This document shows, one piece after another, positions 1 to 7,970 of a stretch of DNA of 11,341 nt. The notes below the pieces were generated by a model. The model was not told the DNA's origin. It searched no databases and saw nothing but the letters and a program-made list of their open reading frames with translations. The DNA comes from Actinomycetes bacterium (GTDB taxonomy: Bacteria > Actinomycetota > Actinomycetes > Propionibacteriales > Propionibacteriaceae), in NCBI GenBank assembly GCA_023412435.1, contig JAEYNS010000002.1, positions 1 through 11,341 on the forward strand, written 5' to 3'. Made by a program: the position numbers and the translations under genes. Position 1 is the first letter of the stretch. Every line of letters begins with the position of its first letter.

Positions 1-1466
1 GTGCGGGCCACCACCGCGTCGAGGGTGCCGGGCGACAGCGCCGCCCGCTCCCCGACCAGCACGATGGTGTCGGCGCCCAGGCTGACGCCGGCCAGAGCCG
101 CCGCCTCCTCACCGGGCAGGGTGGGTACCACTGTCGCGCCCAGCTTCGCGGTGCCGTTGCTGGCGTACGGGGCGAGCGTGACCACCTTCACGTCGTTCTT
201 GCGGACCGCCTTGCGCAGCCGCAGGAAGATGGCCGCCGCCTCCTCCTCCGGCTCGAGGCAGACCAGCACCACCTGGCCCGCGGTCTCCAGATCGGCGTAG
301 GTGACGCCGTCGCCGAGCGCGCGTCCGGCGACCTCGGAGGTGAGGAACGCGGTCTCCTCGGCCGTGGCCGGGCGGGAGCGGAAGTCGATGTTGTTGGTGC
401 CGAGCACCGTCCGGGCGAACTTGGCGTAGCCGTAGGCGTTCTCGACGGTCAACCGGCCACCGGGCAGGACGCCGGCGCTGCTGCCCGCGGCGCGGAGCCC
501 TGCGACGGCGGCGTCGACAGCCTCGGCCCAGCTGGCCACCTTCAGCACGCCGTCGCGGCGCACCAGCGGGTGCGTGATCCGGTCGTCACCGCGTCCGTAG
601 ACGAAGGCGAACCGGCCCTTGTCGCAGTTCCACTCCTCGTTGACCTGCGGGTTCTCGCCGGCCAGCCGGCGCTTGACCTGGAAGTGGCGCTGGTCGACCC
701 GCAGCGAGCAGCCGCCGGCGCAGTGCTCACAGGTCGACTCGGTCGACACCAGGTCGAACGGACGGGCCTCGAACCGGTAGGACACGCTGGTGAGGGCGCC
801 GACAGGGCAGATCTGGATGACGTTGCCCGAGAAGTAGGAGTTGTAGGGCTGCTCGGCGTACTTGCCGACCTGCTGCAGGGCGCCGCGTTCGACGAGCGCG
901 ATGAACGGGTCGCCGGAGATCTGCTCGGAGAACCGGGTGCACCGGGCGCACAGCACGCAGCGCTCCCTGTCGAGCAGGATCTGGGCCGAGATCGGCACCG
1001 GCTTGGGGAAGGTGCGCTTGACACCCTCGTAGCGCGACTCGCCGTAGCCGTTGCGGAGGGCCTGGTTCTGCAGCGGGCACTCGCCGCCCTTGTCACAGAT
1101 CGGGCAGTCGAGCGGGTGGTTGAGCAGCAGGAATTCCAGCATCCCGGCCTGGGCCTTCTCGGCGACGGGGCTGGTCACCTGGGTGCTGATCTTCATGCCC
1201 GGCGCGCACTCGAGGGTGCAGGAAGCCTGCGGCTTGGGCATGCCGCGGCCATTGCCCATGTCGGGAACCTCGACCAGGCACTGCCGGCAGGCGCCGACCG
1301 GGTCGAGCAGCGGGTGGTCGCAGAACCGCGGGATCGCGATCCCGATCATCTCCGCGGCACGGATCGCCAGCGTCCCCTTCGGCACCTGGACCTCGATACC
1401 GTCGATGGTCACCGCGATCGTGTCGACCTGGGCCACCGCCTCGCCCGGCTTGCTGACGACGCTCAT
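1..1466 (-). CDS. nuoG: NADH-quinone oxidoreductase subunit G (NuoG), 3' end beyond window
   Basis: This is the large iron-sulfur subunit of the peripheral arm of complex I, which carries electrons from NuoE/F toward NuoB. The visible part is 488 codons, open to the window edge with no frameshift. Cluster ligands are all seen: C49, C60, C63 and C83 (2Fe-2S, N1b); H117, C121, C124 and C130 (4Fe-4S with one His ligand, N5); C170, C173, C176 and C220 (N4). A further CxxCx3Cx27C set at C246, C249, C253 and C281 matches the extra N7 cluster known from Escherichia coli and Thermus. The molybdopterin-oxidoreductase-like domain begins after about residue 245 and is cut off. The ATG at 1466-1464 overlaps the nuoF stop (ATGA), and an AAGGGAG Shine-Dalgarno lies 6 bp upstream at 1473-1479. 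Family assignment is certain. The total length cannot be seen. Confidence 0.97.
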   Translation of the reverse strand, partial: MSVVSKPGEAVAQVDTIAVTIDGIEVQVPKGTLAIRAAEMIGIAIPRFCDHPLLDPVGACRQCLVEVPDMGNGRGMPKPQASCTLECAPGMKISTQVTSPVAEKAQAGMLEFLLLNHPLDCPICDKGGECPLQNQALRNGYGESRYEGVKRTFPKPVPISAQILLDRERCVLCARCTRFSEQISGDPFIALVERGALQQVGKYAEQPYNSYFSGNVIQICPVGALTSVSYRFEARPFDLVSTESTCEHCAGGCSLRVDQRHFQVKRRLAGENPQVNEEWNCDKGRFAFVYGRGDDRITHPLVRRDGVLKVASWAEAVDAAVAGLRAAGSSAGVLPGGRLTVENAYGYAKFARTVLGTNNIDFRSRPATAEETAFLTSEVAGRALGDGVTYADLETAGQVVLVCLEPEEEAAAIFLRLRKAVRKNDVKVVTLAPYASNGTAKLGATVVPTLPGEEAAALAGVSLGADTIVLVGERAALSPGTLDAVVAR

Positions 1467-2779
1467 ACATGGCTCCCTTCAGGCACCTCGAACAGGGCGC
1501 TCCGACCGTAGGGGAACAGCTCCCACGCGGGGGTGTGGTACCCGGCCTCGAACTCGGGACGGAAGTGCTTCACGGCCGAGGTGACACAGGCGACCGCGCC
1601 GTCGGCGAGGGCACAGAAGGACCTGCCGCCGATGTTGTCGCAGATGTCGAGCAGCTTCTCGACGTCGCCCTCGACGGCGGCCCCGTCCTCGAACTTCTTC
1701 AGCAACTGGACCAGCCACCAGGTGCCCTCACGGCAGGGGGTGCACTTGCCGCAGGACTCGTGCTTGTAGAACTCGACCCAGCGCAGCGTGGTGCGGACCA
1801 CCGAGACCGTCTCGTCGAAGACCTGCAGGGCCTTGGTGCCGAGCATGCTGCCGACCCCTGCCATCCCCTCGTAGTCGAGCGGGACGTCGAGGTGCTCACC
1901 GGTCAGGATCGGTGTCGAGGAGCCGCCCGGCGTCCAGAACTTCAGCTGGTGCCCGGCCCGCACCCCGCCGGCGAGGTCGAGCAGTTCGCGCAGGGTGATG
2001 CCGAGCGGGGCCTCGAACTGGCCCGGCCGGGCGACGTGGCCGGACAGCGAGTAGAGGGTCATGCCCTTGGACTTCTCGGTGCCCATGGAGGAGAACCAGG
2101 AGGCACCGTTGGCGACGATCGCCGGGACCGACGCGATCGACTCCACGTTGTTGATCACCGTCGGCGAGGCGTACAGGCCCGCCACCGCGGGGAACGGCGG
2201 ACGCAACCGGGGCTGGCCGCGGTGGCCCTCGAGGGAGTCGAGCAGCGCCGTCTCCTCGCCGCAGATGTAGGCTCCGGCGCCGGCGTGGACGATGATGTCG
2301 AGGTCGAAGCCGGAACCGTGGATGTTCCTGCCCAGGTGGCCGGCGGCGTAGGCCTGCTCGACGGCGTTGCGGAGCCGGCGGATCACATGCAGCACCTCGC
2401 CGCGGATGTATACGAACGCGGTGTGGCAGCCGATCGCGTAGGAGGAGAGGATCATCCCCTCCACCAGGGTGTGCGGCGAGGCCAGCAGCAGCGGGATGTC
2501 CTTGCAGGTGCCCGGCTCGGACTCGTCGGCGTTCACCACCAGGTACCGCGGGTTGGGGTTGTCCTTGGGCACGAAGCTCCACTTCATGCCGGTCGGGAAG
2601 CCTGCGCCGCCGCGGCCGCGCAGGCCGGCGGCCTTGACCAGCTCGGTGAGCTCGTCGGGGGTCATCGCGAACGCCTTGTCGAGCGTGCCGTAGCCGCCGT
2701 CGGCGGTGTAGCTGGCGATGTCCCAGGACTTGTCCGTGCCCCAGTTGGCGGTGAGGACGGGCGTGAGCAGGTCGGTCAC
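1463..2779 (-). CDS. nuoF: NADH-quinone oxidoreductase subunit F (NuoF), NADH- and FMN-binding
   Basis: This 438-residue subunit oxidises NADH, passes the hydride to FMN, and sends electrons on through the N3 cluster. The glycine-rich nucleotide/FMN motif [10 protein letters not shown] is at residues 55-64, the NADESEPGT segment at 83-91, and the [14 protein letters not shown] segment at 167-180. The N3 4Fe-4S ligands are C343, C346 and C349 (ESCGKCTPC) plus C389. The length is normal for the family. The start is GTG at 2779-2777. It overlaps the nuoE stop by 4 bases (GTGA) and has a strong GGAGGAG Shine-Dalgarno at 2788-2794, 8 bp upstream, which decides this start. The 3' end overlaps nuoG by 4 bases. 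Nothing in it looks degenerate. Confidence 0.98.
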   Translation of the reverse strand: MTDLLTPVLTANWGTDKSWDIASYTADGGYGTLDKAFAMTPDELTELVKAAGLRGRGGAGFPTGMKWSFVPKDNPNPRYLVVNADESEPGTCKDIPLLLASPHTLVEGMILSSYAIGCHTAFVYIRGEVLHVIRRLRNAVEQAYAAGHLGRNIHGSGFDLDIIVHAGAGAYICGEETALLDSLEGHRGQPRLRPPFPAVAGLYASPTVINNVESIASVPAIVANGASWFSSMGTEKSKGMTLYSLSGHVARPGQFEAPLGITLRELLDLAGGVRAGHQLKFWTPGGSSTPILTGEHLDVPLDYEGMAGVGSMLGTKALQVFDETVSVVRTTLRWVEFYKHESCGKCTPCREGTWWLVQLLKKFEDGAAVEGDVEKLLDICDNIGGRSFCALADGAVACVTSAVKHFRPEFEAGYHTPAWELFPYGRSALFEVPEGSHV

Positions 2780-3498
2780 AGCGCTGACTCCTCCGGGTCG
2801 GGGGCCTTCCAGCCCTTGGTCTCGGCCACCCGCTTGCCGAGCAGCGAGGCCTCGCCCGCACTCGGGCCCTCGTCGGCGCGGCCGTCGCTGAACCCTGCCA
2901 GCACCCGCTCCGCCTCACGCCAGGAGGTGATCGTGGCGCCGCGGGTCGAGGTGACGGGCCGGCCCTGGGCCAGGTCGTCGAGCAACTCGTCGGCCTTCTG
3001 AGGGGTCATGTTGTCCATGAACTCCCAGTTGACCATCATCACCGGCGCGAAGTCGCAGGCGGCGTTGCACTCGATCCGCTCCAGCGAGAAGGTGCCGTCC
3101 GGGGTGGTCTCGTCCGGGCCGATACCCAGCCGGTGCGAGACCCGCTCCAGCAGCGCGTCCCCGCCCATCACGGCGCACAGCGCGGTGGTGCAGACCCCGA
3201 CGTGGTGCTTCCCGGCGGGGCGGCGGCGGTACATCGTGTAGAAGGTGGCCACGCCGGACACCTGCGCGGTGCTGATCCCCAGGATCTCCGCGCACGCCTT
3301 CACCCCGGCCGGCGAGACCCGTCCGTCGACGCTCTGCACCAGGTGCAGCATCGGCAGCAGCGCGGACCGCGGCTGCGGGTAGCGGGACGCGAGCTCGCGC
3401 AGCTCGTCCATCGTGGTCTGGTCGATGTTGGTCGACAGGTCGCTCATGTCGACGCTGCCGGACTCCTCGAAGTGCGACTGGAACTCGTGGCCGCTCAT
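2776..3498 (-). CDS. nuoE: NADH-quinone oxidoreductase subunit E (NuoE), 2Fe-2S thioredoxin-like
   Basis: This 240-residue subunit sits beside NuoF in the NADH dehydrogenase module and holds the off-pathway 2Fe-2S cluster N1a. The ligands are visible as Cx4C at C103/C108 (VCTTALC) and Cx3C at C144/C148 (ECNAAC). The N-terminal helical part (about residues 27-92) includes the family segment [11 protein letters not shown] at 80-90. After about residue 180 comes a charged tail of about 60 residues that the compact E. coli protein lacks; longer NuoE proteins are usual in actinobacteria. The ATG at 3498-3496 overlaps the nuoD stop (ATGA), and a GGGAGGGG Shine-Dalgarno lies 7 bp upstream at 3506-3513. 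Met18 is a possible internal start, but the coupling and Shine-Dalgarno favour the first ATG. nuoF overlaps its 3' end by 4 bases. Confidence 0.97.
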   Translation of the reverse strand: MSGHEFQSHFEESGSVDMSDLSTNIDQTTMDELRELASRYPQPRSALLPMLHLVQSVDGRVSPAGVKACAEILGISTAQVSGVATFYTMYRRRPAGKHHVGVCTTALCAVMGGDALLERVSHRLGIGPDETTPDGTFSLERIECNAACDFAPVMMVNWEFMDNMTPQKADELLDDLAQGRPVTSTRGATITSWREAERVLAGFSDGRADEGPSAGEASLLGKRVAETKGWKAPDPEESAL

Positions 3499-4841
3499 CG
3501 GTCAACCCCTCCCATCACCGGATCGAGCGATCCGACGGCAACCACGATGTCGGCCAGCATCCCGCCCTCGCACTGGATCGGGATCGACTGCAGGTGGTTG
3601 AACCCCGGGTCCCGCATGTGCGCGCGGTACGGCCGGGTACCGCCGTCGGAGACGACGTGGCAGCCGAGCTCGCCCTTGGGGCTCTCGATCGGCACATAGG
3701 CCTGCCCCGCCGGCACCCGGAAGCCCTCGGTCACCAGCTTGAAGTGGTGGATCAGCGCCTCCATGGACTCGCCCATGATGTGCTTGATGAGCTCGTGGGA
3801 GTTGCCCTGACCGTCCGGCCCCATCGCGAGCCGGCTGGGCCAGGCGATCTTCGGGTCGTCGATCATCACCGGCTCACCGGTGGACGCGTCCAGCCGCTCC
3901 ATGCACTGCTTGACGATCCGCAGGCTCTCCCACATCTCGGCGAGCCGGACGCGGAACCGTCCGTAGGCGTCACAGGTGTCCCAGGTGGGGACGTCGAACT
4001 CGTAGGTCTCGTAGCCGCAGTACGGCTGGGACTTGCGAAGGTCCAGCGGGTAGCCGGTCGAGCGAAGCACCGGGCCGGTGACGCCCATGGCCATGCAGGC
4101 GGTGAGGTCCTGGTAGCCGATCCCGACCATCCGGCCCTTGAAGATCGGGTTCTCGTTGCAGAACGCCGCGTACTCGGGCAGGTGCTTCTCCAGCCAGGTC
4201 ACCAGGTCGCGCAACTGGGCGATGCCGGTCTCGGGCAGGTCGCCCGCCACCCCGCCGGGGCGGATGTAGGCGTGGTTCATCCGCAGGCCGGTGACGGCCT
4301 CGAAGAAGTCGAGGATCATCTCCCGCTCGCGGAACCCGATGGTCATCACGGTGAGCGCGCCGATCTCCATACCGCCGGTGCCGATCGCGATGAGGTGGGA
4401 GGCGATCCGGTTGAGCTCCATCATCAGCACCCGCAGGTCGGTGGCGCGCTGCGGGATCCGGTCCTCGATCTCGAGCAGCCGCTCGATCGACAGGCAGTAG
4501 GCGACCTCGTTGAAGATCGGGGCCACGTAGTCCATCCGGGTCACGAAGGTGACCCCCTGCGTCCAGTTCCGGTACTCCATGTTCTTCTCGATACCGGTGT
4601 GGAGGAACCCGATACCGGGCCGGATGCTCTTCACTGTCTCGCCGTCGCACTCGACCATGAGCCGGAGCACGCCATGGGTGGACGGGTGCTGCGGGCCCAT
4701 GTTGATGACGAGGGTCTCGTCGCCGCGTTCGGCCTGCTCCCTGGCGATGTCGGCGAAGTCACCGCCGCCCATCGCGGTGTAGACGGTGCCCTCGGTCTCT
4801 TCGCCGGGGTTGGCGTAGTAGTCGGTGTGCTGGGCGGTCAT
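3495..4841 (-). CDS. nuoD: NADH-quinone oxidoreductase subunit D (NuoD), 49-kDa quinone-site subunit
   Basis: This 448-residue subunit is homologous to the large subunit of NiFe hydrogenases. With NuoB it forms the quinone reduction pocket at the junction with the membrane arm. The hallmark GPQHPSTHG loop is at residues 49-57, with H56 in the place of the quinone-binding His. Tyr105 in MDYVAP lies 49 residues further on, as the matching Tyr does in bovine complex I. The C-terminal ESPKGELG and DPVMGGVDR segments are intact. The frame stays open upstream to 5195, but homology starts only after the ATG at 4841-4839, which has an AGGAG Shine-Dalgarno at 4848-4852 (6 bp spacing) and overlaps the nuoC stop by one base (TGATG). 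The 3' end overlaps nuoE by 4 bases. Confidence 0.98.
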   Translation of the reverse strand: MTAQHTDYYANPGEETEGTVYTAMGGGDFADIAREQAERGDETLVINMGPQHPSTHGVLRLMVECDGETVKSIRPGIGFLHTGIEKNMEYRNWTQGVTFVTRMDYVAPIFNEVAYCLSIERLLEIEDRIPQRATDLRVLMMELNRIASHLIAIGTGGMEIGALTVMTIGFREREMILDFFEAVTGLRMNHAYIRPGGVAGDLPETGIAQLRDLVTWLEKHLPEYAAFCNENPIFKGRMVGIGYQDLTACMAMGVTGPVLRSTGYPLDLRKSQPYCGYETYEFDVPTWDTCDAYGRFRVRLAEMWESLRIVKQCMERLDASTGEPVMIDDPKIAWPSRLAMGPDGQGNSHELIKHIMGESMEALIHHFKLVTEGFRVPAGQAYVPIESPKGELGCHVVSDGGTRPYRAHMRDPGFNHLQSIPIQCEGGMLADIVVAVGSLDPVMGGVDR

Positions 4842-5596
4842 CAGTAGCTCCTGCGCTGGTCGACAGGCGGCACGGTGGTGCCCTTGTACTCGATGGGGAT
4901 CCCGCCGAGCGGGTAGTCCTTGCGCTGCGGGTGGCCTACCCAGTCGTCCGGCATCAGGATGCGGGTCAGGTAGGGGTGGCCGTCGAACTGGATGCCGAAC
5001 ATGTCCCAGGTCTCCCGCTCGTGCCAGTCGGCGGCGGGGTAGGTCGCCACCACGCTGGGGACGTGCGGGTCGGCGTCGGGGCAGGTGGTCTCCACCCGCA
5101 GCCTGCGGTTGTGGGTGATCGAGGCGAGGTGGTACACGACGTGCAGCTCGGCGCCGGGGTCGTCGGGGTAGTGGACGCCGGAGACGCTGGCGCACAGCTC
5201 GAAGCGCAGCTCGGCGTCGTCGCGCAGGGTGGCCATCACCTCGGTGAGCTTCTCGCGCGGCACGAAGAAGGTGATCTCCCCGCGGTCGACGACCACCTTG
5301 ATGAAGGGATCGGTCACCAGCGTGGTGATCCGTCCGGTCACCGCGTCGTACCAGTCGCCGAGCGGGCCGACGGCCGCCTGCGGGCGGTAGACCTCACGGA
5401 CCAGGCCGCCGTAGCCGGAGGTGTCCCCGGTGCCGTCGGTGGTCCACATCCCGCGCTTGGTGGGGATGGGGGCGGCAGGTTCCGGTGTGCCGCCGGCCTG
5501 CGCGTCCTCGCGTTCGACGCCGGCCTTGGGGGCTGCCTCGACGTCGGTGACGGGGTCGCTGACGGTCTTCTCCTCGCCCGGCAGCTTGTCGGTCAT
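4841..5596 (-). CDS. nuoC: NADH-quinone oxidoreductase subunit C (NuoC), 30-kDa subunit
   Basis: This 251-residue structural subunit binds NuoD and NuoB/I in the connecting module of complex I and carries no cofactor. The family signature [16 protein letters not shown] is at residues 193-208, followed by [21 protein letters not shown] at 212-232. The first 50 or so residues are rich in Glu, Ala and Pro and look disordered; the folded domain begins near residue 60. C and D are separate genes here, not the fused nuoCD of E. coli. The ATG at 5596-5594 overlaps the nuoB stop by 4 bases (ATGA). The Shine-Dalgarno is weak (AAGGG about 9 bp upstream), so translation probably depends on coupling to nuoB. 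The stop overlaps the nuoD start by one base. Confidence 0.97.
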   Translation of the reverse strand: MTDKLPGEEKTVSDPVTDVEAAPKAGVEREDAQAGGTPEPAAPIPTKRGMWTTDGTGDTSGYGGLVREVYRPQAAVGPLGDWYDAVTGRITTLVTDPFIKVVVDRGEITFFVPREKLTEVMATLRDDAELRFELCASVSGVHYPDDPGAELHVVYHLASITHNRRLRVETTCPDADPHVPSVVATYPAADWHERETWDMFGIQFDGHPYLTRILMPDDWVGHPQRKDYPLGGIPIEYKGTTVPPVDQRRSY

Positions 5597-6156
5597 CGCA
5601 GCAGGCCCTTCATCTCGTGGGTGGCGGGGGCGGTCAGCGCCGCCTGCTCGGCTGCCTCGAGGGCCGCGGTCTCGTTGGCCCCGATCGGCCGCTTGGCCAC
5701 GATGTCCTTCTTGAGCTTGAACATCGCGTCGATCAGCATGTCGGGCCGGGGCGGGCAGCCCGGCACGTAGACGTCGACGGGCACGAGGTGGTCACCGCCC
5801 TGGACGATCGCGTAGTTGTTGAACATGCCGCCCGACGACGCGCACACACCCATCGCCACCACCCACTTCGGGTTCGGCATCTGGTCGTAGACCTGGCGCA
5901 GCACCGGGGCCATCTTCTGGCTCACCCGGCCGGAGATGATCATCAGGTCGGCCTGCCGGGGGGACGCCCGGAAGACCTCCTGGCCCCAGCGCCCGGCGTC
6001 GAACCGCGGCGCTCCGTAGGCCATCATCTCGATCGCGCAGCAGGCCAGCCCGAAGGTGGCGGGCCAGAAGGATGCCTGGCGCATCCAGCCGAACACCCCC
6101 TCGAGGGTGGTCAGCACTACGCCCTGCGGGATCTTGTCCTCAATACCACCGGCCAT
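5593..6156 (-). CDS. nuoB: NADH-quinone oxidoreductase subunit B (NuoB), N2 cluster subunit
   Basis: This 187-residue subunit holds the terminal 4Fe-4S cluster N2, which hands electrons to menaquinone at the interface with NuoD. The N2 ligands are visible: the rare tandem Cys pair C39-C40 (GLACC), C105 (GVCASSGG) and C134 (VPGCPPRP). The [19 protein letters not shown] stretch around residues 53-71 is typical. The C terminus after about residue 155 is a short Ala-rich tail. The frame is open further upstream, but the ATG at 6156-6154 is chosen because homology begins there and a near-perfect GAGGAGG Shine-Dalgarno sits 6 bp before it. The gene lies 11 bp after nuoA and overlaps nuoC by 4 bases. 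Confidence 0.98.
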   Translation of the reverse strand: MAGGIEDKIPQGVVLTTLEGVFGWMRQASFWPATFGLACCAIEMMAYGAPRFDAGRWGQEVFRASPRQADLMIISGRVSQKMAPVLRQVYDQMPNPKWVVAMGVCASSGGMFNNYAIVQGGDHLVPVDVYVPGCPPRPDMLIDAMFKLKKDIVAKRPIGANETAALEAAEQAALTAPATHEMKGLLR

Positions 6157-6162
6157 CGCTCG

Positions 6163-6169
6163 CCTCCTC
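6163..6169 (-). promoter_or_regulatory. Ribosome binding site of nuoB
   Basis: The minus-strand sequence GAGGAGG, 6 bp upstream of the nuoB ATG, is a nearly full match to the anti-Shine-Dalgarno. It overlaps the last bases of nuoA including its stop codon. It fixes the nuoB start against the longer open frame that continues upstream. Confidence 0.8.
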
Positions 6170-6527
6170 AGTCCCACTCCAGGCCGCCACGGCGCCACAC
6201 GTACAGGTAGGCGACGAAGACCGTCGCCATGAACAGCACCATCTCGATCAGCGCGAACCAGCCCAGCTGCCCGAAGGCGACCGCCCACGGGTACAGGAAG
6301 ACGGTCTCGATGTCGAAGATGATGAACAGCATCGCGATGATGTAGTACTTCACCGGGAACCGGCCGCCGCCCTCGGAAACGGGGGTGGGATCGATGCCGC
6401 ACTCGTAGGCCTCGTACTTGGCACGGTTGTAGCGGCGCGGCCCCAGGAACGAACTCAGCAGCACCGAGATGGCCAGAAAACCCGCGGCCAGAGCCATGAT
6501 GCCGAGGATCGGGACGTAGGGACTCAT
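6168..6527 (-). CDS. nuoA: NADH-quinone oxidoreductase subunit A (NuoA), membrane subunit
   Basis: This 119-residue membrane subunit sits at the junction between the peripheral and membrane arms of complex I, near the quinone channel. Three transmembrane helices are visible at about residues 4-28, 60-84 and 88-111. The first loop carries the conserved YECG (41-44) and helix 2 carries [12 protein letters not shown] (71-82), with the acidic D72 and E74 typical of the family. The start is ATG at 6527-6525; the best Shine-Dalgarno (AGGAAGG, 6540-6546) is about 12 bp upstream, rather far. It lies 38 bp after the reductase gene on the same strand, and I see no convincing promoter in that gap, so the nuo genes may be read from the reductase promoter. 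Confidence 0.97.
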   Translation of the reverse strand: MSPYVPILGIMALAAGFLAISVLLSSFLGPRRYNRAKYEAYECGIDPTPVSEGGGRFPVKYYIIAMLFIIFDIETVFLYPWAVAFGQLGWFALIEMVLFMATVFVAYLYVWRRGGLEWD

Positions 6528-6565
6528 CTGCTAGCCCAACCTTCCTGGGTGCGGTGTCGGCCTGG

Positions 6566-7828
6566 TCATGCTGAGGGTGCCACCTTCGCCAACGCGGTAA
6601 TGACCTTGTCCATCCAATCACCATCGCGGGTGTCGTAGAGGTGGGCGAGGAGCTTCATGGTGAATTTCATCAGGGTCGGACGGGGCAGCCCGTAGCGCGT
6701 GCACAGGTGCATCACCTGCGGGTGCTCGATCAGCGACACGAAGACCTGACCCAGCCGGAAGTAGCCGCCCCACTCCGACTTCAGGCGGGTGACGTACCCC
6801 TCCAGGGCCCGCTCCGCACTGGGCGTCCCGAACCCGCGGAACCTGGCATCGGTGATCGCGTCGGCCGCCATCTCGGCCGCCTCCATGGCGTAGGCGATGC
6901 CCTCGCCGTTGAACGGGCTCACCATCCCGCCGGAGTCGCCGACCAGCAGCAGTCCCCTGGCGTAGGCGGGCTGGCGGTTGAAGCTCATCGGGAGCGCCGC
7001 GGAGCCGATGGTGCCGACCTGGTTCTCCTCGGTGAAGCCCCACTCGGGCGGGGTGTTCGCCAGCCAGGCACGCAGCATCGCGCGGTAGTTGCCCTTGTTC
7101 GAGGTGGCCGTCGAACTGACGGTGCCGAGGCCCACGTTGCAGGTGCCGTCGCCCATCCCGAAGACCCAGCCGTAGCCGGGCAGCAGGTTGGACTCCCCCG
7201 GCTTGCCGTCCCACAACTCGAGCCACGACTCCATGTAGTCGTCGTTGGAGCGCGGGCTCTGGAAGTAGGTGCGGACCGCGACGCCCATCGGGCGGTCCTT
7301 GCGCTTGGCGAGCCCCATCGACAGCGCCAGCCGGGACGAGTTGCCGTCCGCGGCGATCACCACCGGGGCGGAGAAGGTGCGTCCGTCCCTGGTGGTCACC
7401 CCGGTGATCCGGTCGGTGCGTGGGTCGACCACGGCGCCGGTCACCGTGCTGTTCTCCAGCAGCGTCGCACCGCCGGCGACGGCATGGTCGGCCAGGATCT
7501 AGTCGAAGTCGGCGCGGCCGCGGACCAGACCGTAGGGGGGGAACTCCGCCAGCTCCGGCCACGGCAACTCGAACGGCTCCTTCCGCCCGCCGTAGACCCG
7601 CAGGCCCTTGTTGCGCAGCCACACCGTCTCGTCGCTGGTGTCGATGCCGAGCTTGACGAGTTGCTTGACCGCGCGCGGGGTGAGACCGTCGCCGCAGACC
7701 TTCTCGCGGGGGAAGGTGCTCTTCTCCAGCAGCGTCACCGTCAGGCCCCGCTCCGCGAGGTAGCGGGCCGCCGTCGAGCCACCCGGGCCGGCCCCGACGA
7801 CGATCACGTCGGATTGCGACTCGGACAT
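6566..7828 (-). pseudogene. Geranylgeranyl reductase family FAD protein (menaquinone reductase MenJ-like), interrupted by in-frame TAG
   Basis: This is a flavoprotein of the geranylgeranyl reductase family, 421 codons including the stop. In actinobacteria such proteins reduce one isoprene double bond of menaquinone (MenJ) or reduce geranylgeranyl lipids. The N-terminal FAD-binding fold has VVGAGPGGS (10-18) ending at LLEK (33-36), then CGDG (45-48). The second FAD motif GLLLVGDSGGMVSPFNGEG is at 291-309. Codon 110 is TAG at 7499-7501, directly after the family segment RGRADFD. The same frame then resumes as ILADHAVAGGATLL with no base gained or lost, so this is a single nonsense change (GAG or CAG would be expected) or a base-call error. 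The N-terminal part alone is 109 residues. The downstream part could start only at internal GTG 7444 or similar and would lack the FAD fold. The start at 7828 has an AGGAG Shine-Dalgarno at 7838-7842. I am sure of the family and unsure whether the gene is truly broken. Confidence 0.9.
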
Positions 7829-7865
7829 GGGCTGTGGCTCCTGACTACTGCTTGTGGGCCCGGCC

Positions 7866-7871
7866 AGTCTA
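7866..7871 (-). promoter_or_regulatory. Candidate -10 element for the reductase (and possibly nuo) transcript
   Basis: The minus-strand hexamer TAGACT fits the actinobacterial -10 pattern TAnnnT and would give a leader of about 30 bases before the reductase ATG at 7828, with room for the AGGAG site. No good -35 box is seen at 16-19 bp upstream, so this is a weak call. Confidence 0.3.
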
Positions 7872-7907
7872 GGGCCAACTGCGACTTGCTTTCTTCCCGA
7901 TGAATGA

Positions 7908-7928
7908 GGTACCCGTACCCCGATCGGG
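7908..7928. repeat. Two abutting palindromes, candidate operator
   Basis: GGTAC-CC-GTACC at 7908-7919 is a 5-bp inverted repeat with a 2-bp spacer. It shares its last C with CCCGATCGGG at 7919-7928, a perfect 10-bp palindrome. The same stretch contains GTACCC twice in tandem (7909-7914 and 7915-7920). The site lies between the two candidate promoters, upstream of both -35 regions, where a regulator could act on both directions. No known regulator motif is recognised. Confidence 0.4.
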
Positions 7929-7958
7929 TGCGGTTTCGCGCCGTTTCGGGGGCGGGGC

Positions 7959-7964
7959 TATCCT
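7959..7964 (+). promoter_or_regulatory. Candidate -10 element of a leaderless menF transcript
   Basis: TATCCT fits TAnnnT and ends 6 bp before the GTG at 7971, so transcription would begin at or next to the first base of the start codon. No Shine-Dalgarno precedes that GTG. This is the usual layout of leaderless genes in actinobacteria. No clear -35 box is present. Confidence 0.5.
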
Positions 7965-7970
7965 GCGTGG

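Larger units (their letters stand above)
7829..7970. promoter_or_regulatory. Divergent intergenic region between the reductase-nuo operon and menF
   Basis: These 142 bp separate the two divergent transcription units and must hold both their promoters. On the minus side there is a Shine-Dalgarno for the reductase and a possible -10 hexamer. On the plus side there is a -10-like hexamer immediately before the menF GTG. Between them lie two abutting palindromes (7908-7928) and a GTTTCG direct repeat at 7933-7938 and 7943-7948 with 10-bp spacing. No small open frame here looks protein-like. Confidence 0.6.

Noticed and set aside
1469..3001. Long plus-strand open frame (510 codons) opposite nuoF/nuoE
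   Set aside because: This is another antisense shadow in a G+C-rich region. It has low complexity, no recognisable motif, and lies opposite well-conserved genes.
3594..4847. Long plus-strand open frame (417 codons) opposite nuoD
   Set aside because: It is an antisense shadow of G+C-rich nuoD codons. The composition is rich in His, Asp, Val, Gly and Arg without any domain, and NuoD on the other strand is certain.
3495..5195. A longer NuoD starting near 5195
   Set aside because: The added 118 residues are Arg/Pro-rich out-of-frame nuoC. Homology, Shine-Dalgarno and the TGATG overlap all place the start at 4841.
7499..7828. A separate small 109-residue FAD protein
   Set aside because: It is only the N-terminal Rossmann part of the reductase, and the family sequence continues in the same frame directly after the TAG, so an independent small gene is unlikely.
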